Origin: JBKQVT01 sp963804825
GTDB lineage: Bacteria > Planctomycetota > Planctomycetia > Pirellulales > Thermoguttaceae
Assembly: GCA_963804825.1 (NCBI GenBank)
Contig: CAWDRV010000006.1
Location: 434,001-498,000, forward strand
Length of the DNA: 64,000 nt
Reading direction: 5' to 3'
Shown: positions 25,795-34,877 of the stretch, one piece after another
Position numbering within the stretch: position 1 is the first letter of the stretch
Layout: the number at the start of each line of letters is the position of its first letter
Position numbers and translations under genes: made by a program
Notes under the pieces: generated by a model
Seen by the model: only the letters and a program-made list of their open reading frames with translations
Database searches by the model: none
Told to the model about the DNA's origin: nothing

Positions 25795-26298
25795 GGGACA
25801 GCCTTTCGAGGATCCAGGGGGAAAAACCACCAGCAGTATACCGGCGGAGGGCGGAAGGCGGAAGGCGGAAGGCGGAAGGCGTGAGCCGCCGGATTGGAAG
25901 GGGGAAGGGATTGGGGATTGGAAAAGCCCTGACTGCGTCAGGGGGTGGATACAAACAGCCGGCGTTGAACACCGCCCCACGCCACCGGCTGCCCGGTGGG
26001 ACGGGACGCGGAAACGGTGGCCCGGGACCGGGCGTGGTCAATTGCTCCAACCCGGCGCAAGGTTTCCGCCGGCATAAACGGAAACGCCGTCGGCAAAGTT
26101 TGACAGCTTGCCTTCCGCGACCTAGGTTTTCAATGGCCGACGCGTGTTCTGCCGGCCGTGATGCGATCTCTTCTGTCTTTTCAAGTCGGGTGTCCCAATT
26201 CCTGAAGGAACGGATCCGCTTGGAGCCGCTTCTCGGAAAGGCGGCGGCGAGGGGGACCCCGGCGGATCGTTCAAGTCCATCGAGCCCAGGGCGTTCGT
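25795..26298. other. Intergenic stretch, purine-rich repeats, no gene seen
   Basis: 25850-25885 holds short tandem GGCGGAAGGCGGAAGG units and a half copy of the family B hairpin (GTGAGCCGCCGGATTGG). 25920-26040 is GC-rich with small palindromes. No frame here has convincing protein character. The region probably contains promoters for the DUF2760-Hsp70 pair (minus) and the PilZ gene (plus). Confidence 0.5.
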
Positions 26299-26739
26299 AT
26301 GCACAGCTATTCCCATCTCGACCTGTTGCCGGAATCGGCCGCCGCCATCGACAGCGAAATCAGCAGCCAAGTCTGGGGGCTGTTGACGACGTTGTATCCT
26401 CATCACAACGCGATGGAGCGACGGCGCGAGAGTCGTCATCCTTTCCCCTACCTGGTCCATCTTTCGCCGGTCGGCGACGACGGCCGGACGCCTTGCGGCG
26501 AGAGCGTCGTCGTGGTGGGCAAGCATCTTTCGCAGCGGGGGATCGGCTTCTATCACCCGCAGCCGCTGCCCTATCGCCGCATGATCGCCTCGCTGGAGAG
26601 CGGCGGCGGCCACTGGATGGGATTCCTCGTCGACTTGACCTGGTGCCGCTTCACCAAGCACGGTTGGTACGAGAGCGGCGGCCGCTTCCTGGAAGTCGTC
26701 ACCTCGCCGCTGGAAGCGTCCCGGAAGGCGAAGCCGTAG
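26299..26739 (+). CDS. PilZ-domain-like protein
   Basis: 146 residues. A short helical N-terminus is followed by RRRESRHPFPYLVHLSPVGD, containing the RxxxR that binds cyclic di-GMP in PilZ domains, then GKHLSQRGIGFYHPQPLPYR in the place of the (D/N)xSxxG motif (here LSQRG), and FLVDLTWCRFTKHGWYESGG in the last strands. This is the single-domain PilZ layout common in planctomycetes. Whether it binds c-di-GMP is uncertain because the second motif is imperfect. The start codon is weakly supported. It ends directly before a convergent tRNA. Confidence 0.7.
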   Translation: MHSYSHLDLLPESAAAIDSEISSQVWGLLTTLYPHHNAMERRRESRHPFPYLVHLSPVGDDGRTPCGESVVVVGKHLSQRGIGFYHPQPLPYRRMIASLESGGGHWMGFLVDLTWCRFTKHGWYESGGRFLEVVTSPLEASRKAKP

Positions 26740-26813
26740 TGGGCGATCCCAGGCACGATCTGGGAACCTCCTGCGTGTAAGGCAGGCGCTCTGACCAATT
26801 GAGCTAATCGCCC
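26740..26813 (-). tRNA. tRNA-Val (anticodon TAC)
   Basis: On the minus strand GGGCGAT (26813-26807) pairs with ATCGCCC at the 3' end. D arm is GCTC-AATTGGTCA-GAGC, anticodon arm is CCTGC-CTTACAC-GCAGG with TAC, and T arm is CCCAG-ATCGTGC-CTGGG. The variable loop is 5 nt. CCA is not encoded. It is convergent with the PilZ gene, with no spacer to speak of. Confidence 0.95.
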
Positions 26814-26862
26814 GAGCGAACCGATCCGCGCCCCATCAGCATAGGAAGCCGTTGGGCCCAAG

Positions 26863-29802
26863 TCAACTCCGCCCGTCCGCAAGCCGCTCACTGCGTCGAG
26901 CGATGCCCCGCGCCCTCGCTGGTGGCGGCGAGGCGTCTCCTCGGGCGGCGCGGGCTTGGCGGGCGTCGCGGGCGAGCGGGCCTGGAAGCCCAAGTTGCCG
27001 CCGTCGCTGGCGGCGCCGACCGCCGGGTTGTCGGCCGACGCCTCGTTCAAGGCAAAATCGGCCGGCATGCTGCCATGCATCGGCTGGTCGGCCGGAGGCA
27101 GCTTCCGCCAGTCCACCGCCCCGGAGCGAGGCAGGTTCTCGTGCTCCGATCCCCAGTGGCTCTTCCAGGCCGCAAACGACATCTGTTCCAACGGAGCTTC
27201 CGAATCGAGACGGCCGATCGACCAGAAGACCTCGAACCCGTCGTAGCAGTTGCGGTCGCCGTTCCAAGTGATCCGGCGGTGGAAATCGTCGATGTCGCCC
27301 TCGCCGATCTGTTCGATCAGCGGGCTGCCGCCGCGGCCAAGCAGGATCGAATCGGCGCAGGAATTTGCAGCGGCAAGGGATGGGGGCCGCTCTGGTTGCT
27401 GGCGATCCGGCATAGTCCGTCGCGCACCACCGCGGTCACGTGCCGCAGATCGACCTGGAGCGACTCGCCGGCTTGCGGCGTCCGCGCGCCGCCGGTGGCC
27501 GAAAGCAGCCGCTCCGTCGTCGCCAGCAAGCCGTTGTCCCATGAGAGGCGGACCGGCTGCAGGTCCTCCGCGCGCAGGAAAACGGCTTCGCCCCGGGCGA
27601 TGCAATCGACCAACTCGACAGCGGCCGCGGGCGCCGTCGCGGCAGCGCCGTCGCCCAGGACGGTGTCGGCCCCCGGCGCCGCCTTGACGCGAACGAAGGC
27701 CACGTCCTGGTGATACGCCCCCAGTTTTTCGGAGGCGTTCTCGATCGACAACATGCACTTCTCCAGCCGCACCACCTGATCTCCCCGCGTCTCCAGCAGC
27801 GACCAATGGTCGGCGGGCACCGCCCGCGGAACCTGCAACTGCAAGCCCACGTTGATCAGCGTCAGCCGTCCGGCGGTCAACGTCAACATGCTGCGCGGAT
27901 ACTTGACCGGATCGGACTCGGTGGGCCGAAAGACGATCACCGGCCGATAGCCCTCGCCGGCGCGGATGGTCACCCGCAGATTGGCCAGCCGGATGGGCTT
28001 CTCCTCGCGCGGCCCGTCGAAACGCAGTTCGATCACGTCGCCGTTGACCGCCGCGCTGCACGCGGCGCCCAGCGAGGAGAAGTGGTTTTCGCCGCGGGCC
28101 CGACGCTCGACGATCAACAGTCCCGCGTGCTTCGGCGAGGTCTCGGCGGCCGCGCTGCCGCCCGGCAGAACAAGCTGCGGACCGGTCGGCAGGGTCAACG
28201 GCCCGCCGTAGGTTTCGTCGCCGCCGCCCAGGCCGGGCAACGGCGCCTGCTCGCCCGGCACACGGCTGTTCCAAGAAAGATCGCCGGGTTGCCGCCGGGC
28301 AGCGGAGTGGTCCCGGGCGTCAGGGGCTCCCACGGATTGAATCCCGGCCCGTTGTGGCCCTCAGCCGACGGCGGCGGCGGCGGCGACGGCGACAACGGCG
28401 ACCGTGGCATCGGCGCCGGCCGGATCCGATGGCGACCTCTCGCCGCCAGGTTGCCTGGGGGACCTTCTCGATTCGGGCCGGCCAGTCGGCGTCGGGCCGT
28501 CCGGGAGCGGCCGGGTCCCTGTCCTTCGTGTCGGGCGGCGCTCCGGTGGGCTGCTGGCCCCGTGGGGTGCCCAGCAGGGGCGGCAACGCCTGGTTGGACC
28601 GCGGCAAGAAAATTCCATCAAGCACACGATCAGCACCAAGGCCGCCAGCGGCGCCGCCCAAGGCAAGTGCCGCCAAAGAAACGCGGCCACCGGTCTTCGC
28701 GGCGCGATCCACGTCTTCCCGCCCAGCGCCCTCGGATCGATCCCCAGCCTCTTGGGCCAAGGCCAGCAGATCGGCCGACCATCTCGGTCGGGTCGGGGTA
28801 ACGGTGGCGGGGCTCCTTCGCCAACGTTCGACGCAGCACGCGGGAAACGCCTTCGGGCAACTCCGGCCGAAACTGCCGCACGTCGGGGGGCTGATCGCCC
28901 TGGTGCTGCAACAGCTTCTGCAGCACGGTGCCCTCGGGAAACGGCGGCCGGCCGGTCAACATGTAAAAAAACGTGCATCCCAGCGAATACAGGTCGCTGC
29001 GGACGTCGGCATTGCGCGGGTCGCGGGCCTGCTCCGGCGAGATGTAGTCGAACGTGCCCAGCGTGATCCCGCTGGCCGTCAGGTCGGCGGCCGCGCTGTT
29101 GACCTCGCGCAGCCGCGCCAGCCCCATGTCGATCAGTTTCACCTGGCCTTCCGGCGTGATGAGCAAGTTCGAGGGCTTGATGTCGCGGTGCACGACGTTG
29201 CGGCGGGAGGCATGGGCCAATGCCTCGGCCGATTGCAGCGTGTAGCTGATCGCCTCGGCCAAGGGCAACGGCCCCTTGGCTTCCACCAACTCGCGAATGT
29301 TCACCCCCGCGATGAACTCGAAGACGATGTAGTGCAGGCCGCGGTCCTCGCCGACGTAGTGCACCCGGGCGATGTTGTCGTGATCGAGCCGGGCCGCCGA
29401 CTGGGCCTCGTTTTGGAATCGCAGCAGCGTATCGCGGTCGGCCGCCTGGTCGGGGGAGAGGACTTTCAAGGCCACGGTTCGCGCCAGGCGGGTATCCAGG
29501 GCGCGAAAGACGCGGCCCATCCCCCCGCCGCCAATGTATTGCACCAACTCGAAATGCCCCAGCCGGTCGCCGGGCAGAATCCTCCCCTGGAGGATGCGGG
29601 CGGCGGAATCGGAGACCCCGTCGGCGGGCGGCTGGAGCGCCATCGGGGGCCGGCTCGAGATGATCGTCACCTGATCGTCCGACATGGCGACGCGATGGCT
29701 GCTGCTGCCGGCCGGCGGGGCAGTTTCCGGGCCTGGTTTGCCCGCTTCGGCTGCCGGAGGCGGCGATTGTGCCGCTCGGCTTGTGGAGGCCATGTCAGTC
29801 AT
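26863..29802 (-). CDS. Membrane Ser/Thr protein kinase with large C-terminal domain, frameshifted
   Basis: Residues 1-330 are intact: a 75-residue Pro/Ala-rich leader, then a Hanks-type kinase with YIGGGGMGRVFRALDTRLAR, VALKVL, HRDIKPSNLL, DMGLARL (DMG in place of DFG), GTFDYISPEQARDPRN and the C-lobe. Breaks near 28800, 28740, 28600-28400, 28320, 27350 and 26950 follow. Between them lie a membrane segment (LPWAAPLAALVLIVCLMEF), a Pro-rich linker, and an extracytoplasmic region (GDVIELRFDGPREEKPIRLA, LTAGRLTLINVGLQL) resembling right-handed beta-helix sensor domains seen in planctomycete kinases. Total is near 980 residues. An earlier start at 29802 and an inner one at about 29685 (MSDDQVTIISSRP) are both possible. 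Confidence 0.75.
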
Positions 29803-30448
29803 TGATCCCGTGCCGCCGGACCAGCAGCCGCAAAAGAAGAATCCGGATGAAGAGCAGATCGGGCCAGTGCCCCATCACGGCGAACCGTTGGTAACTCAAG
29901 AACTCGATTATAGTTGAAGGGGCCAAGATCGTCAATTTGCGGCGCTTTCGACGGGAATATCCAACGGACGGCTCGCTGGCCCCAAACGGTTCGCCCGTGG
30001 CGGCCACTTCGATGCGATTGCGGCCGGATTGGACGCGGAATTGCGGTGTAACGGAGATTTTTTCATCGCCCTCTTGACTGGACACCTGGGAAACCAAGAC
30101 TAAGTCAAGCCCAAGATCGAAGCTATTGTGATGCAAGCACTTGCGTCAACGCTTTCATTGCTGGCACTGGATCGCCCAAAATGCCGTCGAGCGGGCCGTC
30201 GAGCTTGTTGCAACGGGGCATTCAAGCATTCTTCCGGTCGAATGCCGAGGGCGTGTCGTCAGTTTGACAACACCGGAAATTCTCCTCGCTTTTCACTCAC
30301 CCGTCGCTTGGGCCGCGCGACGTTTTGCGGCATTCCTGCGCTGGCTTGCCGGGACGAAAGAATTCCCTGGAGCCGTGAACAGGGACCGGTCCGCCGAATG
30401 AAAACCAGCGACACGAACAGCGAGCAAAGGAGACCGCGGTGACTACGA
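29803..30448. other. Gene-poor stretch between kinase and HicB-like gene
   Basis: The A+T content is higher than in the neighbouring genes. A minus frame 30136-29795 and a plus frame 30141-30401 are open, but neither has a ribosome binding site or a family match. The plus frame has a protein-like piece (VATGHSSILPVECRGRVVSL), so a decayed or transferred gene is possible. Promoters for the kinase (minus) and the downstream gene (plus) must lie here. Confidence 0.4.
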
Positions 30449-31126
30449 ATGGAGAAGGAAGAAGTGATTCGGCAAACGGCCGAGGCGTTGTTCGCCCGCA
30501 ATCCCGACTGGGTGACGTTTTATCGCAAGATCCTGGGATTGCACGGGGTGATTCGGCGTCATTATCCGACCCTCGATGCGATGAACGCTTTTGAAGAGAC
30601 GGAGACCTACCGGCAGGTCCAGCAGATGCTTCGCAAGCTACGGGAGCGAAGGCCGCCCGTCATCGAGGAGCCGGAGGAGGGGCCGAAGGGGAAAGAGAGG
30701 CGAAGGCCGAGGCGGAGAGCCAAGTCGGAGCCGACGCAGGTGGTCACCGTGCGCATCCCGCGGTCGCTTCACGAGGCCCTGCGGGTGGAGGCCCATGAAC
30801 ACTGCACCAGCATGAACAAGCTCTGCATCTCGAAGCTGCTGCAATTCATCGACAACGAAATGGTGCCGCCGGAGACCTCATGCGGCAAGGCTCACAGCCG
30901 GCAGGGGAGCGGGAGATCGAGAGCGGGCTGGGAGTGGACCTATAAGCCGGGTTCTGTGGCGTGGCGGCCCGGCCGAAGCCGCGTCGCGGCGGCGATGGCC
31001 ATTTCTCTAGGAGGCCGATTGCTCGGCCCCTCCAGCGGTCTACCCGGAAGTCGTCGCGGACCGGACCAGTCCGCCGGGATGTCCCCGCAACGAAGTGCGG
31101 CCGCCAAGCCCGTGCTCCCTGTTTGA
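30449..31126 (+). CDS. HicB-like ribbon-helix-helix protein
   Basis: The first 140 residues look genuine: an N-terminal helical region (VIRQTAEALFARNPDWVTFY), a highly charged linker (KGKERRRPRRRAKSEP), then a ribbon-helix-helix segment of HicB C-terminal type (VVTVRIPRSLHEALRVEAHE, HCTSMNKLCISKLLQFID). Such proteins bind operator DNA, often as antitoxins, but no HicA-like toxin gene is adjacent. The open frame runs on to 31126 through the 3' half of the convergent rnpB gene, where the translation is low quality. The real protein probably ends near 30900-30943, with a small indel hiding the stop. Confidence 0.6.
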   Translation: MEKEEVIRQTAEALFARNPDWVTFYRKILGLHGVIRRHYPTLDAMNAFEETETYRQVQQMLRKLRERRPPVIEEPEEGPKGKERRRPRRRAKSEPTQVVTVRIPRSLHEALRVEAHEHCTSMNKLCISKLLQFIDNEMVPPETSCGKAHSRQGSGRSRAGWEWTYKPGSVAWRPGRSRVAAAMAISLGGRLLGPSSGLPGSRRGPDQSAGMSPQRSAAAKPVLPV

Positions 31127-31385
31127 CCTTGCTCCTGGTGGGGTTTGCCTAGCCAGGCTGGTTGCCCAACCTGCTGGTGAACTCTTACCTCACCGTTTCA
31201 CCCTTACCGCGCGGGTTTGGGCCCGCGTGGCGGTTTGCTTTCTGTTGCACTTTCCCTGGCCTCGCGGCCGGTGGGCGTTACCCATCACCATGTCCTGCGG
31301 AGCCCGGACTTTCCTCCCGCCGTCCGCAAGGTCGATAAGGCGACCTCGAAGGCGGCACGGCCGGCGACCATCCGGTCCACTCCCA
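30930..31385 (-). ncRNA. rnpB: RNase P RNA, bacterial class A
   Basis: On the minus strand the ends pair as helix P1: GGGAGTGGACC at the 5' end (about 31385) and GGTCCACTCC at the 3' end (30940-30931). Universal landmarks are GAGGAAAGTCCGGGCTCCGC near the 5' side, ACAGAAAGCAAACCGCC in the middle, and CAGAACCCGGCTTATAGGTC at the 3' end. The length is about 455 nt. It processes the 5' ends of tRNA precursors. Confidence 0.95.
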
Positions 31386-31782
31386 ACCCTGCTCAATCCT
31401 TACAATACCCTGGGCGACGGCGTGGGGCAAGGGTTTGGGGGGGATAACCCGGGTTATTCACTGTGTCACGGCTGTGTCAGCCGTGCTGAAGTTGGGAAAC
31501 CTGCCATTTGCGGCACGGCTGACACAGCCGTGGCACGGATTCTTTCAGTCCCCCCGGCAGGACTTGCAACCGGTGCTTACTGGATATTTTGCCTGCCGGG
31601 CGTTATATTCGCCCCTGGAATATCGCCCAGGAAGCGTACCGCTTTGGGTGCCACAACCATGCGTCGCATGGTGCCCGGCTTGTCCGGCAGTGCACGAACA
31701 CGGTTGGACAAGCCAACCGTGGCACCCATCCGACTTGACCCATGCAAGCCGCATTCCGGCAATAAGAAAGGGAGGAATGGCC
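31386..31782. other. Intergenic stretch carrying two palindromic repeats
   Basis: Contains a perfect 19-bp inverted repeat (31468-31486 with 31513-31531, ACGGCTGTGTCAGCCGTGC) and family A copy 3 at 31646-31727. The rest shows no gene. AAAGGGAGG at 31767-31775 serves the next gene. Confidence 0.65.
31646..31727. repeat. Palindromic element, family A copy 3 (longer form)
   Basis: It has the same ends as the copies at 10.1 and 44.9 kb (GGGTGCCAC and GTGGCACCC) and the same right hairpin CGGTTGGACAAGCCAACCG, but the left part carries an extra perfect small palindrome, ACCATGCGTCGCATGGT. Confidence 0.8.
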
Positions 31783-34605
31783 ATGTCCGTCTGCTTGCGA
31801 ACAATTTGTTTGGCTTTTGCGGTCGGTTCCGCCGCGGCGGCTTTCGCCGGGGACGCCTATTACAACATTCCCGTCCACGAGTTGAAGCTGGTGGAAGGGC
31901 GTCTGCCTATCCGGGATTCTCGCCCCTTCTATCAATTGGAATGGGCGCGTACGATGGCGAACCGTGTGCTCCTGGACGGAACGGGCGAGGCCTACTTCGT
32001 CGCCCCCCCGGGCGGTCCCTGGAATTCAGGAGCTATCGACCCCGGTTCCAAGGTAGTCGTTCGGGCAGCAGCGGGGAAAGAACTCACCGGGCGGCTCTTC
32101 GTGGCGAAGTGGGACCTTTCGGGAATGTTTACCGTGCGATTTGCCATTCCGGCGTCGAAGGCGGACCCAAAGGCGAAAGAAGACTTCTACCGCGGCAAGA
32201 TCGCCTACTATGACGATCTGCTGGGGCGACAAATCCCGGGCGGGGCCTGGTTTCGACACCAGATTCGTCTGGCGCGGATGGAATTGAACCTTCCGTCGGG
32301 GACCGAAGGAACCCAGCCGGTGGTCCGTTGGCAGCCCGGCAGGACCGACGAATTGACCGCAACCTACGATCTCTTCACCGGCGGCCGGGCCATGAGCGAG
32401 AACCTCCAGCTCGACCGCGATCATGCCCCCGGCCCGCCCCAATGAAACGCCGGTCAAGATCGATTCGCTCGCCGGGATCACCATCAACGAGATCGATTGG
32501 AAGCCGCTCATCAAGGATGTCCATCCGAAGCTCGACCCCTTGGCCGACAAGATTCCGGCCGATCAGCACGTGGTGTTTTTCCCGAATTTTCAAGCGGCGT
32601 TGGCGGTGGCCGACGAGACGAACCAGCACGACACGCCCGTGCTGCGGCTGGCCGAGACGCGATCGGAGAATGCCCGAGTGGTCCAGCGGTACGAGCGGCA
32701 GCTTGGCCTGTCGATGAGTTCGGTGGCCCGGCTCTTGGGGCCGCACGCTGGTCAAGAGCGTGGCCCTGACCGGTTCCGATCCGTTTTTCCCGACGGGGAC
32801 CGAGGTGGCGGTGCTTTTCGAGACGCCGCAGCCGGCCGTGCTGGAGAACCTGCTGCTGGCGCAAGGATCGCCATGGCGGCCGGCGGCAAGGCCGACAGCG
32901 AGTGCCGAAGCCGGTCGAGGGCGACGTCGCGCGGGATCTGAACGTACCGTGGGTTTGTCTCGCCCGATCGGAGCATATCGAGCTACGTGGCGCGGTTGGG
33001 CGACGCGGTCGTGGTCACCAACTCGCTGCGGCAATTGAGCGCGTTGGCGGCCGTCGCAAGACGCAAGGCGGACTCGATCGCCGGTCTGCCCGAGTATGTT
33101 TTCTTCCGCAGCCGCTACCGGCTGGGCGACCCGGACGAGACGGCCCTGGTGTTCCTGAGCGACGAGACGATCCGGCGATGGTGCGGACCGCGGTGGCGGA
33201 TCGCCGACTCGCGGCGGATTCGCGCCCGGCGCCGTGCTGGCCGATCTGCAAGCCTCGCAACTCGACGCCCTGGTCAAGGGGACCGTGAAACCCGGGCCCG
33301 ATCCACACCGATCTGCCGATCCTCGGCGGCGGCGAATTGACGCTGACGCCCTCGGGCGTGCTCTCCTCGACGTTCGGCACGCTGGAGTTCACGACCCCGG
33401 TGGGCGAGATCCCGCTGGACGAGGTCTCCCAGGCCGAGGCCGACGCCTACACCGCCTGGCGCGACGGCTATCAGCGGAATTGGAGTTGGGGCTTCGACCC
33501 GATCGCCCTGCGGATCAGCCTCGGCAAGGAACGGCTGGCGGCCGACATGACCGTGATGCCGCTCATCTTCAGCACCGAGTACCGCGAGTTCCTGTCGCTC
33601 GCCCAGAGCGGCAAGTTTGGGGCGACCGCGGGCGATCCGCACGCGGCCCTGGTCCAATTCATCCTGCCATCGACCACGAGTCGCCCATGTTTCGGCAGAA
33701 CGAGAGCATCGCCACGGCGATCGGCCAGGCGATTTCGCTCGGCTGGATCGGAAAGTGGGTGTCCGTTTATGCCGACGACGATCCGTTCTGGAAGGACCTG
33801 GCGAAGGTCAAGGAGAACGAGGTGGAAAAGTTCTTGGAGAAGAACGTGGCCCGGCTGCCGGTCGCGGTGCAATTCGACGTTGCCGACCCGGTGCGGCTGG
33901 CCGCCTTCCTCAGCGCCCTTCGGCTCTTCGTCCTGGAGGCCGCCCCGGGCATGGTCCAATGGGAAACGCTCAAGTACAAAGATCACCCTACGTCCGGATT
34001 TCGCCGGTCAAGGGCACATCAGGCTTTGCCCCCTGATTTTGAGAACATCGTCATTTGCTACACGGCCGTCGGCGATACGCTGACGGTCACGCCTGAGCGA
34101 GAAGGTGATCCAGCACACGATCGACCGCGGGCTCGCCCGCGAGAAGGCCGCCGAACAGGCCGGGGGAAAGCCCGTCGAGAAGGCAGCGAAACCGTGGCTC
34201 GGCTCCAGCGCCGCCCTGCGGGTGGACCGCAAGATCCTCGAAGTCGCCAACGCGCTGGGCCGCGACCAGTACCAGCGGACCATGCAGGTGCAATGCTGGG
34301 GCAACCTGCCGATCCTGAACGAGTGGAAGCGGCTCTATCCGGACCGCGATCCGGTCGAGGTCCACCGGCAGGTTTGGGGCGTGGAACTGGTGTGTCCCGG
34401 CGGGGGAAAGTACGTCTGGAACGAGAAATACGGGACGATGCAATCGACCGTTTACGGTCATCCGGGCGAGCCGAAGGACGGTCCGCCCGCCCCGCCCGTG
34501 TTGAGCAGCTTTTCCAACGCCGATTTCGGCCTGACGTTCGAGCACCAGGGTCTTCGCGCCCGGGCCGTGCTGGAGCGCCCGCCGGCCAAAGCCGCGAAGA
34601 AGTAG
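31783..34605 (+). CDS. Large secreted protein of unknown function, heavily frameshifted
   Basis: ATG 31783 is 8 nt after AAAGGGAGG. The signal peptide is MSVCLRTICLAFAVGSAAAA then FAGDAYYNIPVHELKLVEG. Intact to about 32415, then broken at least seven times. Recognisable consecutive pieces are PVKIDSLAGITINEIDWKPL, FPTGTEVAVLFETPQPAVLE, LPEYVFFRSRYRLGDPDETA, LTLTPSGVLSSTFGTLEFTT, WSWGFDPIALRISLGKERLA, MFRQNESIATAIGQAISLGW, VSVYADDDPFWKDLAKVKEN and LVCPGGGKYVWNEKYGTMQS, ending PAKAAKK. All run in one order, so a single protein of about 940 residues is implied. I do not recognise a family; it looks like the large exported proteins with alternating helical and beta segments known from planctomycetes. 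Confidence 0.6.
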
Positions 34606-34709
34606 CATTGGCGTCCTGGAATTGGGGGAAAAAGATCGGCATCTTGGCAACGTCGCCGCGAAAATTCTCTCACGCAAAGGCGCAGGCGCAAAGCCGCAAA
34701 GGAAATCAC

Positions 34710-34861
34710 GTAGGTCAGGCACTCCGTGCCTGACATTCTCCGTCTGTTGCCTCGCGAGGGAACTGCCAGGTTGTTCGGCGGGGCATCCTGGCATGAGGCA
34801 GCGGGAGACCGAACGGCGGTCCCGTTGGTTCGCAATGTCAGGCACGGAGTGCCTGACCTAC
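34710..34861. repeat. 152-bp element with perfect 28-bp inverted ends that are themselves palindromic
   Basis: Left end 34710-34737 and right end 34834-34861 are exact reverse complements. Each end contains TCAGGCACTCCGTGCCTGA or its complement, a near-perfect palindrome of its own. There is no reading frame inside. It looks like a MITE-type or REP-type element. It lies between two convergent genes. Confidence 0.85.
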
Positions 34862-34877
34862 GCTCTATCGGATCGCC

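Noticed and set aside
28195..28410. Separate small Pro-rich protein
   Set aside because: It is one frame of the Pro-rich linker of the Ser/Thr kinase and lies between its other pieces.
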